In this document: positions 26,748 to 35,841 of the stretch, in pieces
Layout: every line of letters starts with the position of its first letter
Numbering within the stretch: the stretch's first letter is position 1
Assembly (NCBI RefSeq): GCF_003350475.1
Contig: NZ_QQAV01000001.1
Span: 1,232,836-1,296,835, forward strand
Source: Pseudacidovorax intermedius
GTDB taxonomy: Bacteria; Pseudomonadota; Gammaproteobacteria; Burkholderiales; Burkholderiaceae_C
DNA length: 64,000 nucleotides
Direction: 5' to 3'
The notes under the pieces: model-generated
Told to the model about the DNA's origin: nothing
What the model saw: only the letters and a program-made list of their open reading frames with translations
Database searches by the model: none
Translations under genes and position numbers: made by a program

Positions 26748-28144
26748 GGCCTCGTCCCGGCACACCGCCCGAGGGCTGCGATGGCCTGCTCCCCCGCCGC
26801 CTGCAGCGCCGACGCCGCTGGCGCCAGCGCTGGAGCCATTCCCTGCGGCTGCGGCTGGTGACGCTCTTCGTGGTGCTCGCACTGGCCATGACGGCCGTCT
26901 TCCTGGGCGGCTTCCGCGCGGCCTTCGGCAGCACGGGCTGGCGCGCGGTGGCCCAGCCGCTGCTCAGCGACTACATGGGGCGCGTGGTCGACGAGATCGG
27001 CAGCCCGCCCAGCGTCGAGAAGGCGCGCGAGCTGGCCGCGCGGCTGCCCATCTCGCTGCGCATCAGCGGGCCGGTGGTCAACTGGGCCTCCGATCCCGAC
27101 GACGAGCGCCACCGCCGGCGCGACTGGCTCACCCCGCGCGTGCCCACCGCGGCGGGCGAGGACCCCTGGTACGTGCGCCGCACCGCCGACGGCCACCGCA
27201 TCACCTTCGGCTGGAGCCCGCGGCTGATGCAGCAGGCCAACGACGGCTTCGACGGGGTGATGGTGGCGCTGGTGCTCGGCCTGATCCTGCTGGCCTACGG
27301 CGTGGTGCACAAGCTGCTGCGGCCGCTGGAGGACATCCGCGCCGGCGCCGAGCGCTTCGGCCGGGGCGATTTCTCGCGCCCCATCCCGCTGCGGCGCCGC
27401 GACGAACTGGGAGAGCTGGCGCAGCACATCAACACCGTGGCCGAGGACATCAAGCGCATGCTCGACGCCAAGCGCGCGCTGCTCCTGGCCGTGAGCCACG
27501 AGCTGCGGTCGCCGCTGACACGGGCCCGCCTCAATGCCGAGCTGCTGCCCGAGACGCCCGAAGGCGCCGCCGAGCGGGCGGCCCTGCTGCGCGACCTCAA
27601 CGAGATGCGCGACCTCATCAGCGACCTGCTCGAAGGCGAGCGCCTGTCCAGCCCGCATGCGGCCCTGCAGCGTGAGCCCGTCGACCTGCCGGCCCTGGCC
27701 CGCGAGGTCATGCAGGAGCTGGTCGCGCGCGGCCTGCCCTTGGCCGAGGCCGTGCAGGTGGACGCCGCCTCCGACCTGCCGGCGCTGTCGCTGGACCGGG
27801 CGCGCGTGCGGCTGCTGCTGCGCAACCTGCTGGCCAATGCGCTGCACCACGGCGCCGGACCGCAGCCGCCCCGCCTTTCGCTGCACCGCGCACCCACGGC
27901 GCCGGATGAGCCCGACGGCGTCTGCATCGAGGTGCGCGATTTCGGCCCCGGCGTGCCCGAGGATCAACTCGAACGCCTGGCCGAGCCCTTCTACCGCCCC
28001 GACAGTGCGCGCGCGCGGGGTGCGGGTGGCGGGGGCGTGGGCCTGGGCATGTACCTGTGCCGGCTGGTGGCGCAGGCCCATGGCGGCCGGCTGGACCTGC
28101 GGCTGGCGAAGCCGGGCCTGGCGGTGACCGCGCTGCTGCGTTGA
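26744..28144 (+). CDS. Membrane sensor histidine kinase, CpxA-like
   Basis: 466 residues. Membrane helices lie at about 38-58 and 170-188, flanking a roughly 110-residue periplasmic sensor region rich in Arg/Asp. HAMP follows (LRPLEDIRAGAERF), then the phospho-acceptor H252 in AVSHELRSPLTR. The catalytic ATPase has the N box NLLANALHHG, G1 DFGPGVPED and G2 GGVGLGMYL. The start overlaps the regulator stop (ATGA). The basic N-terminus (GLLPRRLQRRRRWRQRW) is unusual and may be a cytosolic extension. Confidence 0.92.
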   Translation: MRPRPGTPPEGCDGLLPRRLQRRRRWRQRWSHSLRLRLVTLFVVLALAMTAVFLGGFRAAFGSTGWRAVAQPLLSDYMGRVVDEIGSPPSVEKARELAARLPISLRISGPVVNWASDPDDERHRRRDWLTPRVPTAAGEDPWYVRRTADGHRITFGWSPRLMQQANDGFDGVMVALVLGLILLAYGVVHKLLRPLEDIRAGAERFGRGDFSRPIPLRRRDELGELAQHINTVAEDIKRMLDAKRALLLAVSHELRSPLTRARLNAELLPETPEGAAERAALLRDLNEMRDLISDLLEGERLSSPHAALQREPVDLPALAREVMQELVARGLPLAEAVQVDAASDLPALSLDRARVRLLLRNLLANALHHGAGPQPPRLSLHRAPTAPDEPDGVCIEVRDFGPGVPEDQLERLAEPFYRPDSARARGAGGGGVGLGMYLCRLVAQAHGGRLDLRLAKPGLAVTALLR

Positions 28145-28265
28145 GGCGCAGGCCGGTGGGCCCTTGCGCCTGTCGCCTGCGCAACCAGCCGCCGTCAGGC
28201 CGCTGGCTAGCATGCCCGCCACGGCCTGATCGGCCCCCGACGACAACGCACCAGGAGACATCCGC

Positions 28266-29306
28266 ATGACCGCCGCCACCCCCAACCGCCAGTTCCGCCT
28301 GGCCCGTCGCCCGCAGGGCGCCGCCACGCGCGAAGACTTCGATTTCATCGCCGACGGCCCCGTCCCCACGCTGGAGGAAGGCGGCGTGCTGGTGCGCACC
28401 GAACTGCTGTCGCTCGACCCTGCCATGCGCGGCTGGATGAACGAGGGCCGCAGCTACATCCCGCCCGTGGGCATCGGCGAGGTGATGCGCGCCGGCGGCA
28501 TCGGCCGCGTCGTGGCCTCACGCAATCCCGGCTTCGCCGAAGGCGACGCCGTGTCCGGCCTGCTCGGCATCCAGGACTTCGCCGCCTTCGGCCATGCGCA
28601 GATCCAGCGCGGCGACGTCCGCCGCATCGACCTGGCCGCCGGCACGCCCGGCCAGTGGCTCAACGTGCTGGGCATGCCCGGCATGACGGCCTACTTCGGC
28701 CTGCTGGACGTGGGCCTGGCCAAGGCGGGCGACACCGTCGTCGTCTCCGGCGCCGCAGGTGCCGTGGGCCAGACGGTCGGCCAGCTGGCCAAGATCAAGG
28801 GCTGCCGCACCGTCGGCATCGCCGGCGGCCCGGCCAAGTGCGACTGGGTGGTGAAGGAGCTGGGCTTCGACGCCTGCATCGACTACAAGGCCAGCCCGCA
28901 GGCCGTACGCGAAGGCCTCAAGCAGCACGCGCCGCGCGGCGTGGACGTCTACTTCGACAACGTCGGCGGCGACATCCTCGACACCGTGCTCGCCAAGCTG
29001 GCGCCCAAGGCCCGCATCGTCATCTGCGGCGCCATCAGCCAGTACAACAACGCCAACAGCGCGCCCACCGCCGGCCCGCGCAACTACCTCAGTCTGCTGG
29101 TCAACCGCGCGCGCATGGAAGGCATGGTGGTGTTCGACTACGCCGACCGCTACCCCGAGGCCATCGCCGAGCTGGCGGGCTACCTCAAGGACGGCCGCAT
29201 GAAGAGTCGCGAGGACGTGGTCGACGGGCTCGAGAACTTCCCGGAGGCGCTGGGCAAGCTGTTCTCGGGCGGCAACTTCGGGAAGCTGGTGCTGAAGGTG
29301 GCCTGA
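28266..29306 (+). CDS. NADP-dependent oxidoreductase (MDR superfamily, zinc-free)
   Basis: 346 residues. The Rossmann nucleotide site is SGAAGAVGQTVGQLA, with a GxAGG-type loop afterwards. No catalytic-zinc cysteine/histidine set is present, so it belongs to the zinc-independent group of curcumin/alkenal reductases (CurA/LTB4DH-like). These reduce conjugated enals or enones with NADPH in the cytosol. An AGGAGACATCCGC ribosome-binding site precedes the ATG. It appears monocistronic. Confidence 0.88.
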   Translation: MTAATPNRQFRLARRPQGAATREDFDFIADGPVPTLEEGGVLVRTELLSLDPAMRGWMNEGRSYIPPVGIGEVMRAGGIGRVVASRNPGFAEGDAVSGLLGIQDFAAFGHAQIQRGDVRRIDLAAGTPGQWLNVLGMPGMTAYFGLLDVGLAKAGDTVVVSGAAGAVGQTVGQLAKIKGCRTVGIAGGPAKCDWVVKELGFDACIDYKASPQAVREGLKQHAPRGVDVYFDNVGGDILDTVLAKLAPKARIVICGAISQYNNANSAPTAGPRNYLSLLVNRARMEGMVVFDYADRYPEAIAELAGYLKDGRMKSREDVVDGLENFPEALGKLFSGGNFGKLVLKVA

Positions 29307-29376
29307 CACCATCGGGCGGTGCGTCCGCGTTACGCTGCGGGCCCCTTCCGTACTTGCCCAGGAACACCTTTTGCCC

Positions 29377-29802
29377 ATGAAGCCTGCGTCGCCCATTGCC
29401 GCCGCCCTCCTTGCCGCCTGCGCCGCCAGCTCCCATGCGGCCCTGCAGGAGGACTTCCGCTGCCTGAGCTCCTCCGGGCCCAAGCCGATCTCGCTGGAAT
29501 TCCGGCAGGTCGTCGACACCAATGTCGAGTGGAGCGGCGGCTACGTGCTCTACAAGGGCTCGAAGAAGGCCATCCCCATCGTCGTCGCCAGCAGCCGCAC
29601 CACCGACCGGCCCGAAGGCCGGCCCTGGGCCTTCGAGGACCGCTGGGTCGAGGTGTTCGAGGGCAGGATCAACGGCGTCTACACCGTGCGCCGCCAGGGC
29701 GCCAACATCACCGACTTCACCTACACCTCGGCCAAGGACGGGCGGGTGTTCTCCTTCTCGCAGGACATCGCGCACACCGGGGCGCAGTCCTGCAACTGGT
29801 GA
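29377..29802 (+). CDS. Exported protein of unknown function
   Basis: 141 residues from the ATG at 29377. The signal peptide ends near AASSHA (about 21). The mature protein is acidic/aromatic with two cysteines (EDFRC and the C-terminal QSCNW), which may form a disulfide. It resembles uncharacterised Burkholderiales periplasmic proteins. It lies 70 bases after the oxidoreductase gene. No function can be assigned. Confidence 0.65.
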   Translation: MKPASPIAAALLAACAASSHAALQEDFRCLSSSGPKPISLEFRQVVDTNVEWSGGYVLYKGSKKAIPIVVASSRTTDRPEGRPWAFEDRWVEVFEGRINGVYTVRRQGANITDFTYTSAKDGRVFSFSQDIAHTGAQSCNW

Positions 29803-30032
29803 GCGCCACCGTCCTGCGCCGGCGCGTCTGCAGCGCCAGACCATGACCCCCGCCGGCTTCGTCGCCACCCACGCCGGCTGAGCGGCCGCGGTGCGGCTGC
29901 GGCCGCCCAGCACGCGGCGCTGCGCCCACCTCGGCCACGCTCGACCGCATGGGCGACCTGGCACAAGGCGAAGGGGCCTTTGCCGTTGTACCGTGTTCGC
30001 GTCACAGGGCGGCTGCGGCCGATGAGGGAATC
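29803..30032. other. Intergenic region without recognised gene
   Basis: About 230 GC-rich bases. Short open frames exist, but none has a start, codon use or homology that I would defend. No terminator or known RNA is seen. Confidence 0.5.
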
Positions 30033-30410
30033 ATGAGGACCTACAACGTGTACACGCATCCGACGCACGGCCTGGAGGCCGTGAAGGTCGGCTTCTCCTG
30101 GCCGGCCTTCTTCTTCGGCCTCTTCTGGATGCTGTTCAAGAAGCTCTGGCGGCGCGCCGGCCTGTGGTTGGCGGCCTATCTCGTCCTGGCGCTGATCGAG
30201 AACGTCACCGACCGCGCCCCCGAGAGCGGTACCCAGGCACTGGTCTACCTGCTGCTCAGCGCGGGGTACTTCGTGCTGTGGCTGCTGCCCGCCTTCAAGG
30301 GCAACGCCTGGCGCGACGCCGACCTGGTGCGCCGTGGCTACGACAGGCTGGCGACGCTGGAGGCCGACACGGCGGATGCGGCCCTGGCGCATGCGGCCCG
30401 GCCGGTGTGA
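30033..30410 (+). CDS. DUF2628-family membrane protein
   Basis: 125 residues from the ATG at 30033 (MRTYNVYTHPTHGLEAVKVG). A conserved DUF2628 core has an amphipathic FSWPAFFFGLFWMLFKKLW stretch, two membrane segments and a NAWRDADLVRRGYD tail. These small proteins have no known function. An upstream start at 29949 is rejected as non-homologous. Confidence 0.8.
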   Translation: MRTYNVYTHPTHGLEAVKVGFSWPAFFFGLFWMLFKKLWRRAGLWLAAYLVLALIENVTDRAPESGTQALVYLLLSAGYFVLWLLPAFKGNAWRDADLVRRGYDRLATLEADTADAALAHAARPV

Positions 30411-30623
30411 AAGAAGTGCCTCGCCGCGGCGTCCCCGGATGAAGGGGCCATCGGCTCGATCACGGCGAACCCCGTGATGGGCCGCTTCAGCTGCCGCGCA
30501 GTCGCGTGGCCGTCAGCTTGTCTGAAGAGAATCGACGGCTCACCGGACGAATGAGGGGTGGTCGCGCGGGCCATGCCAGACCGCCGGCGGTACTGAAATT
30601 ACTTCGACATCCTGTCCGCGACC

Positions 30624-31469
30624 ATGAACGCCCTCCAAGTCGCCCTCCTGGCCCTCATCCAGGGCGCCGCCGAATTGCTCCCGGTTTCCAGCTCTGCGCA
30701 CGTGATCGCTGCCGAGAAACTGATGGGGCTGGACCCGACCACGCCCGAGATGACGATGCTGCTCGTCATGCTCCACACCGGCACGATGTTCGCCGTCATC
30801 GCCTACTTCTGGCGCAGCTGGAAGAAGGCCTACTTCGGTTCATGGGCCTCCTTCAGGCAGAACGCGACGGCCGTGGTGCTGGCCACGATCTGCACGGGCG
30901 TCGTCGGCCTCGGGCTGCAGATCGCCATCAAGCACTGGGTGCTGGCCTCCGATCCGCAGTTCGAGATCGAACACCTGTTCGGCAACTCGCGCCTCATGGC
31001 CGCCGCGCTGGCCGCGGCGGGTGTGCTGATCATTGCGGCGTCCTTCATCCCCGAGCGGGCCGGCCGGCGCGTCGGCGGCCCCTCGGCGATGCTCATCGGC
31101 GCCGTGCAGGGGCTGTGCCTGCCCTTCCGCGGCTTCTCCCGCTCGGGCGCCACCATCTCCACCGCCATGGCGGTCGGCATCGAGCGCCGCAAGGCCGAGG
31201 AATTCAGCTTCGCGCTGGCCGTCGTGCTGACGCCCGCCGTCATCGTCAAGGAGGCGCACCGGCTGCTCACGGCCTCGGGAACCGGCCATGCGATGGCCGT
31301 GCAGGACCTCGGGCGCGTGCTGGCGCCCAGCGCCTTCGGCATGGTGCTCAGCTTCCTCGCTGGACTGGCCGCACTGCGCTGGCTGTCGTCCTGGCTGGAG
31401 TCAGGGCGCTGGTACCTCTTCGGTGCCTATTGCCTCGTGGCCTCGGCCTTCGTGCTTTGGTTGGGGTGA
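30624..31469 (+). CDS. uppP: Undecaprenyl-diphosphatase-like membrane protein (UppP/BacA family)
   Basis: 281 residues with about eight membrane helices. UppP dephosphorylates undecaprenyl pyrophosphate for peptidoglycan synthesis at the inner membrane. Motif 1 is present as QGAAELLPVSSSAH (Q13-H26); canonical enzymes have T in place of A16 and G in place of A25. Motif 2 is LCLPFRGFSRSGAT (Arg169 where proline is usual). The catalytic Glu17, His26 and Arg173 are kept. It could be a paralogue with altered substrate. The ATG at 30624 is not preceded by a strong Shine-Dalgarno. Confidence 0.8.
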   Translation: MNALQVALLALIQGAAELLPVSSSAHVIAAEKLMGLDPTTPEMTMLLVMLHTGTMFAVIAYFWRSWKKAYFGSWASFRQNATAVVLATICTGVVGLGLQIAIKHWVLASDPQFEIEHLFGNSRLMAAALAAAGVLIIAASFIPERAGRRVGGPSAMLIGAVQGLCLPFRGFSRSGATISTAMAVGIERRKAEEFSFALAVVLTPAVIVKEAHRLLTASGTGHAMAVQDLGRVLAPSAFGMVLSFLAGLAALRWLSSWLESGRWYLFGAYCLVASAFVLWLG

Positions 31470-31494
31470 GCTGAAAGCACAGGGCGCAGCGGAC

Positions 31495-31518
31495 GGGTCA
31501 GGGGCTCAGCCCTGACCC
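31495..31518. terminator. Hairpin at convergent uppP/zwf ends
   Basis: GGGTCAGGG (31495-31503) pairs with CCCTGACCC (31510-31518) around a GCTCAG loop. It overlaps the zwf stop. There is no T tract, so termination is uncertain. Confidence 0.4.
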
Positions 31519-32969
31519 TGGCTCGTCGGCCGCCACGCCCGCTCGAAAGGGAGGCGCCACGCATGCGGCGCGATCAGCTGGTGCACCGGCTTCGGGCCCC
31601 AGGAACCGGGCTGGTAGAGCCGCACCGGCGGCGGCGCCTCCAGCAGCGGCTGCGACACCTCCCACAGCCGCTCGATGCCCTCGGCGGTGGTGAACAGCGT
31701 GCGGTCGCCACGCATGGCGTCGAGGATCAGCCGCTCATAGGCCTCCAGCACCTCGTGCACATAGCCGGTGTCGTTCATGGCGAACTGCAGGCTCAGCTTG
31801 TCCAGCCGCATGCCGGGCCCCGGGCGCTTGCCGTAGAAGGACAGCGACATCTTCGACGCGTCCGCCAGGTCGAAGGTCAGGTGGTCGGGCCCCTGCGAGC
31901 CCACGCCGCTGCCGGCCGGGAACATGCTCTTGGGCGGCTCGCGGAAGGCGATGGAGATCACCCGCTGCCCCTCGGCCAGCCGCTTGCCGGTGCGCAGGTA
32001 GAAGGGCACGCCGGCCCAGCGCCAGTTGTCGATGTGGCACTTGAGGGCGACGAAGGTCTCGGTGTCGGAGTCCGGGTCCACGCCTTCCTCCTGCCGGTAG
32101 CCGGCGTACTGGCCGCGCACCACGTCATGGGGCGGGATCGGCAGCATGCTGCGGAAGACCTTGTTCTTCTCCTCGCTGATGGGCGCGGGCTCCAGCGAGG
32201 TGGGCGGCTCCATGGCGACGAAGCCCAGGATCTGGAACAGGTGCGTGACCACCATGTCCTTGTACGCGCCGGTCTGCTCGTAGAAGGCGCTGCGCTTGCC
32301 CAGGCCCAGCGTCTCGGGCACGTCGATCTGCACGTGGTCGATGAAGGTGCGGTTCCAGATCGGCTCGAACAGGCCGTTGGCGAAGCGGAAGGCCAGGATG
32401 TTCTGCGCTGCTTCCTTGCCCAGGAAGTGGTCGATGCGGAAGATCTGCTCTTCCTCGAACACCTCGTGCAGCCTGGCATTCAGGTCGCGCGCGCTGGCCA
32501 GGTCGGTGCCGAAGGGCTTTTCCATGACGATGCGTGCGCGCTCGACCAGGCCGGCCTCGCCCAGCGTGCGCACCACCGGCAGTGCGGCCTTGGGCGGCAC
32601 GCTGAGGTAATGCAGGCGGCGGGATTCGGTGCCCAGTTCGGCCTCGGCCCGGGCCACGGCCTCGGCCAGCGCCGGCGCACCGGCGGACAGCGGCACGTAG
32701 TCCAGCGTGGCGGCGAAGGCCTCCCAGGCCGCCTGGTCGACCTTGCGGCTCCCGAACTCGTCCAGCGCGGCGCGGGCGAAGCGGCGGAAGCCCTCGGCAT
32801 CCAGGTCGTCCAGCGAGCAGCCGACGATGCGCCAGGCGGGAATGAAGCCGGCACTGCACAGGTGGAAAAGCCCGGGCAGCAGCTTGCGCCGCGCCAGGTC
32901 GCCGGTGGCACCGACGAGCACCACCACCTGGGGAAAGCGTGGGCCCACGCCGGGTTGGATCTTGGCCAT
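31506..32969 (-). CDS. zwf: Glucose-6-phosphate 1-dehydrogenase
   Basis: 487 residues from the ATG at 32969 (MAKIQPGVGPRF). The NADP site is VGATGDLARRKLLP. The substrate/catalytic segment RIDHFLGKEAAQNI is complete. It oxidises glucose-6-phosphate to 6-phosphogluconolactone in the oxidative pentose phosphate or Entner-Doudoroff pathway. A 550-residue frame with 63 extra low-homology residues is rejected. An AGAGAGGACATCGTTC ribosome-binding site precedes the chosen start. No pgl or edd gene is adjacent. Confidence 0.95.
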   Translation of the reverse strand: MAKIQPGVGPRFPQVVVLVGATGDLARRKLLPGLFHLCSAGFIPAWRIVGCSLDDLDAEGFRRFARAALDEFGSRKVDQAAWEAFAATLDYVPLSAGAPALAEAVARAEAELGTESRRLHYLSVPPKAALPVVRTLGEAGLVERARIVMEKPFGTDLASARDLNARLHEVFEEEQIFRIDHFLGKEAAQNILAFRFANGLFEPIWNRTFIDHVQIDVPETLGLGKRSAFYEQTGAYKDMVVTHLFQILGFVAMEPPTSLEPAPISEEKNKVFRSMLPIPPHDVVRGQYAGYRQEEGVDPDSDTETFVALKCHIDNWRWAGVPFYLRTGKRLAEGQRVISIAFREPPKSMFPAGSGVGSQGPDHLTFDLADASKMSLSFYGKRPGPGMRLDKLSLQFAMNDTGYVHEVLEAYERLILDAMRGDRTLFTTAEGIERLWEVSQPLLEAPPPVRLYQPGSWGPKPVHQLIAPHAWRLPFERAWRPTSQGQG

Positions 32970-33219
32970 GAACGATGTCCTCTCTTCTTGGAGTGTGCGG
33001 TGTGACAGCGGGGGGTGATGGATTGTTCTTGGCGAAGCACGCGCCGGGTGCCTGCCTCGTGCCATCGGCCATAGCGAATTCAGTGCCAACGAAGTGCGCT
33101 TCGCCATTCCGCCGCGCGCCGACCACGCTGTTGCAGCGTCACACGCGACATTCTTCACGCAGAGCGCCCGCGCGTGCGCCGCGTGCGCTGTGGGTGCCGT
33201 CGGGCGAGGGCGACGCCGT

Positions 33220-34071
33220 TCAGCGCGCCCGCGAGCCCATCACCGCCGCCGACACGATCATCGCGGCCGCCAGCGCGATGCCGCCGGTCAGGGGGCGGCC
33301 GGTCACCACCAGCAGCAGGGTGGTCGACAACAGCGGCGTCAGGTAGCTCAGGATGCCGATCTGCCGGGCATCACCCGTCTTGAGCGCCCGGTCCCAGAAG
33401 AAGAAGGCCGCGCCCAGCGGACCCAGCCCGCACAGCGCCACCAGCGCCCAGTCGCGGACCGACAGGCTGGCCGCCGGCTCCAGCAGTGCATGGCAGAGCA
33501 GCGCCAGCAGCCCCGACACCAGCCCGAAGGCGCCGATGGCCGAGGTGGGAAAGGCCGGCACCCGCTTCGTCCACAGCGAGTAGCTGGCCCAGATGAAGGC
33601 CGAGCCCAGCGCCGGCACGAAGCCCCAGGCGAAGCCGGTGGCGCCGCCCGTGCCGCGCGCACCCAGGATCGCCACCGCCGCGCCAGCAAAGCCCAGCAAC
33701 GCGGCCACCACATGCAAGGGCCTGAGTGCCGTGCCCGGCAGCAGCACCGGCGCCAGCACCACCATGCCCAGCGGCCAGAGGTAGTTGACCAGGTTGGCCT
33801 CCACCGGCGGCGCATGGCGCAGCGCGATGAACAGCAGGAAGTGGAAGCCGAACAGCCCGTAGATGCCCAGCGCCAGCGTGCGCGGCGGCACCGCCCAGGC
33901 CCGCCGGTCGCGCAGCACCAGCGGCCAGCTCGGCAGGCTGCCGATGATCAGCGCGGCACCGGTGAGGAGGAAGGGCGGCACATGGGCGAGCGCAGTGCCC
34001 AGTGCGGCGAGCGAGGCCCACAGCGCGATGGCGGCCAGGGCATGCAGGGTCGAGGTGGAGAGAAGGCGCAT
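33220..34071 (-). CDS. EamA-family transporter (DMT superfamily)
   Basis: 283 residues with about ten membrane helices, arranged as two homologous EamA repeats. The first repeat includes HVPPFLLTGAALIIGSLPSW; the second includes GPLGAAFFFWDRALKTGD and ILSYLTPLLSTTLLL near the C-terminus. It is probably an exporter of small metabolites or amino acids. A weak -10-like TAAGCT lies 6 bases before the ATG, so a leaderless start is possible. The AraC gene upstream in the same direction may regulate it. Confidence 0.85.
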   Translation of the reverse strand: MRLLSTSTLHALAAIALWASLAALGTALAHVPPFLLTGAALIIGSLPSWPLVLRDRRAWAVPPRTLALGIYGLFGFHFLLFIALRHAPPVEANLVNYLWPLGMVVLAPVLLPGTALRPLHVVAALLGFAGAAVAILGARGTGGATGFAWGFVPALGSAFIWASYSLWTKRVPAFPTSAIGAFGLVSGLLALLCHALLEPAASLSVRDWALVALCGLGPLGAAFFFWDRALKTGDARQIGILSYLTPLLSTTLLLVVTGRPLTGGIALAAAMIVSAAVMGSRAR

Positions 34072-34184
34072 CCGCCGAGCTTAGGCGGGCGCATCGTCGC
34101 GCGCCGCCGGTCTCTCGTCGCGCGGCTGCGATCTGGCAAAGAGGGCCGCCTGGGGGCGAAAGCGGCGCCAGCGAGCACACCTTG

Positions 34185-34736
34185 TCAGGCCCGCCCCGGC
34201 AGCATGCGGCGCAGGGTGTTGTCGCGCAGCACATGGTGGTGCACCAGCGCCGCGGCCGTGTGGGCGCCCACCAGTGCATAGCCCACGCTGGCGCCGGCCT
34301 CGTGCACTTCCTTGATCAGGTGCGCCAGGTTGGGCGCCGGCGGCAGCGGCGAAGGCAGCGGCAGGCCGAAGAAGGCCACCGGCGTGCCCTTGGCCGCCAA
34401 CGAGAGCCAGCCCAGCAGCGGCATCGCCAGCATCAGCCCGTAGAGCGCGAACTTCATCCATCGCGCCAGCTGTTCCTGCCAGGCGGCTGGCGCCGGCACG
34501 ATGGCCGGGCGCGGCTGCTGGGCCACCAGCGCCAGCCGCAGGCAGGCCAGCGGCAGCACCAGCAGGCCCAGGCTGTAGTGCAGCCCGCGCAGCAGGAGGT
34601 AGGTGTCGCTGCCGCGCGGGAAGTTGTCGGAGCCCAGCATGCAGCCGTAGACGGCGACGATGAGCAGGGCCATGCCCCAGTGCAGGGCGATGGCGGAAGG
34701 TGTGTAGCGCGGGCGGGGCGATGTGGCGGTGGTCAT
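34185..34736 (-). CDS. Cytochrome b561 family membrane protein
   Basis: 183 residues from the ATG at 34736 (MTTATSPRPRYTPSAIALHWGM). Four membrane helices and four histidine ligands are seen (IALHWGM, GLHYSLG, EVHEAGA, GAHTAAALVHHH), the diheme CybB/YodB type. It would oxidise or reduce the quinone pool. A longer start at 34826 adds proline/arginine-rich residues and is rejected. Confidence 0.9.
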   Translation of the reverse strand: MTTATSPRPRYTPSAIALHWGMALLIVAVYGCMLGSDNFPRGSDTYLLLRGLHYSLGLLVLPLACLRLALVAQQPRPAIVPAPAAWQEQLARWMKFALYGLMLAMPLLGWLSLAAKGTPVAFFGLPLPSPLPPAPNLAHLIKEVHEAGASVGYALVGAHTAAALVHHHVLRDNTLRRMLPGRA

Positions 34737-34940
34737 GGGAGGGCGCAATCGTGGAATGAGGCCCTGGCGGGCCGGGCGGCCCTTGCGGCTCGCGGAGGGC
34801 GAGGCGGCATCGGCCGGTGCGGGCACGATGGTCCCGCCCGGGCATTTAGGCAGTCTTAAGACGGCGCGCGCTGCTTGGCCCGGATCAAATGCGGGTCGCT
34901 GGCATGGCGCCAGCGCGCTGGCGCTGGGGGAAGGCGCCCC

Positions 34941-35774
34941 TCAGGCGCTCCAGCCGCCTTCGCGGCGCAGCGCCGCTGTGAGCGCCGAAGGTGAGCGGTA
35001 GCCGGTGCGACGCGCCGTCTCTGCCACGGGCAGGCCGCGCGCCCGCAGGCGGCGCGCCTCGGCCAGGCGCAGGGCGCGCAGCCAGGCCAGCGGGCTCATT
35101 CCGCGCTCGTCGCGACAGCGCTGGGCGAACTGGCCCGGGCTGAGGAAGGCGCGTGCGGACAGGTCCTCCACGCCGAGGGGCCGATGCCAGTGAGCCGCCG
35201 CCCAGCTGGCAAGTGCAGCCCAGTCGATGGGCCGGCCGCGCGGCGGGCCCAGGCCGAGTGGCCCCGTCGATGTGCCGCTGCCTCGGTCCATGAACGCCCG
35301 ACCCACCCCCGCTTCTGCGTCCACGGCGGCTCCCGCAACCGGAGCCGTCGCAAAAGGCGAGGGGGTTGCGGTGGACGGCGCCGACCAGGCCTCGCACAGC
35401 AGCAGCGGCGCCTGGGCCAGCGCCAGGGCAGGGGGATGCGGCTGCGCGAGGCACAGCCCCAGGTAATGGGCCAGCGCCGCCGCATGCGGGCCCTGCGCCG
35501 CACGGCCTGCATGCGTCGTCCAGGCCGCGTCGCGGGTGTCCAGCACCAGGCAGCGGCTGGCGCCCGCTTCAGCCTCGAAGTCGTGGCGATCGCCCGGCGC
35601 CACGACGAAGCCCTGACCCGCGGCCAGGCGCCGTCCCCGGCCCTCCACTTCCAGTGCCAGCACGCCCTGCAACGCCACCAGCACCTGGAAGTGGTCGTGC
35701 GCATGGCTGCCGCGCGACGGGCCGTAGTCGCGCAGCGAGAGGGCGGCGGGTGTCGGCGCGGAAGCGGCAGTCAT
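34941..35774 (-). CDS. AraC-family transcriptional regulator with cupin-like sensor
   Basis: 277 residues. The N-terminal cupin half (SHAHDHFQVLVALQGVLALEVEG, PGDRHDFEA) probably binds a ligand. The C-terminal double helix-turn-helix begins near residue 185 (LGVEDLSARAFLSPGQFAQRCRDERGMSPLAWLRALRLAEARRL). A -10-like GACAAT ends exactly 6 bases before the ATG. Likely targets are the EamA exporter or cytochrome b561 gene in the same direction, but this is inferred from position. Confidence 0.88.
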   Translation of the reverse strand: MTAASAPTPAALSLRDYGPSRGSHAHDHFQVLVALQGVLALEVEGRGRRLAAGQGFVVAPGDRHDFEAEAGASRCLVLDTRDAAWTTHAGRAAQGPHAAALAHYLGLCLAQPHPPALALAQAPLLLCEAWSAPSTATPSPFATAPVAGAAVDAEAGVGRAFMDRGSGTSTGPLGLGPPRGRPIDWAALASWAAAHWHRPLGVEDLSARAFLSPGQFAQRCRDERGMSPLAWLRALRLAEARRLRARGLPVAETARRTGYRSPSALTAALRREGGWSA

Positions 35775-35780
35775 GAGGCG

Positions 35781-35786
35781 ATTGTC
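35781..35786 (-). promoter_or_regulatory. Putative -10 element of the AraC-type gene (leaderless start)
   Basis: GACAAT on the minus strand, 6 bases before the ATG at 35774; no Shine-Dalgarno lies between. Confidence 0.4.
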
Positions 35787-35841
35787 CGGGGTCCCGGGGC
35801 ACCTGGCGTGACCGGCGGATGGCGCGGCGGGCTCGCCCTGC

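Noticed and set aside
29803-30032. Spacer open frames between the exported protein and DUF2628 genes
   Set aside because: No supported start, homology or codon signal.
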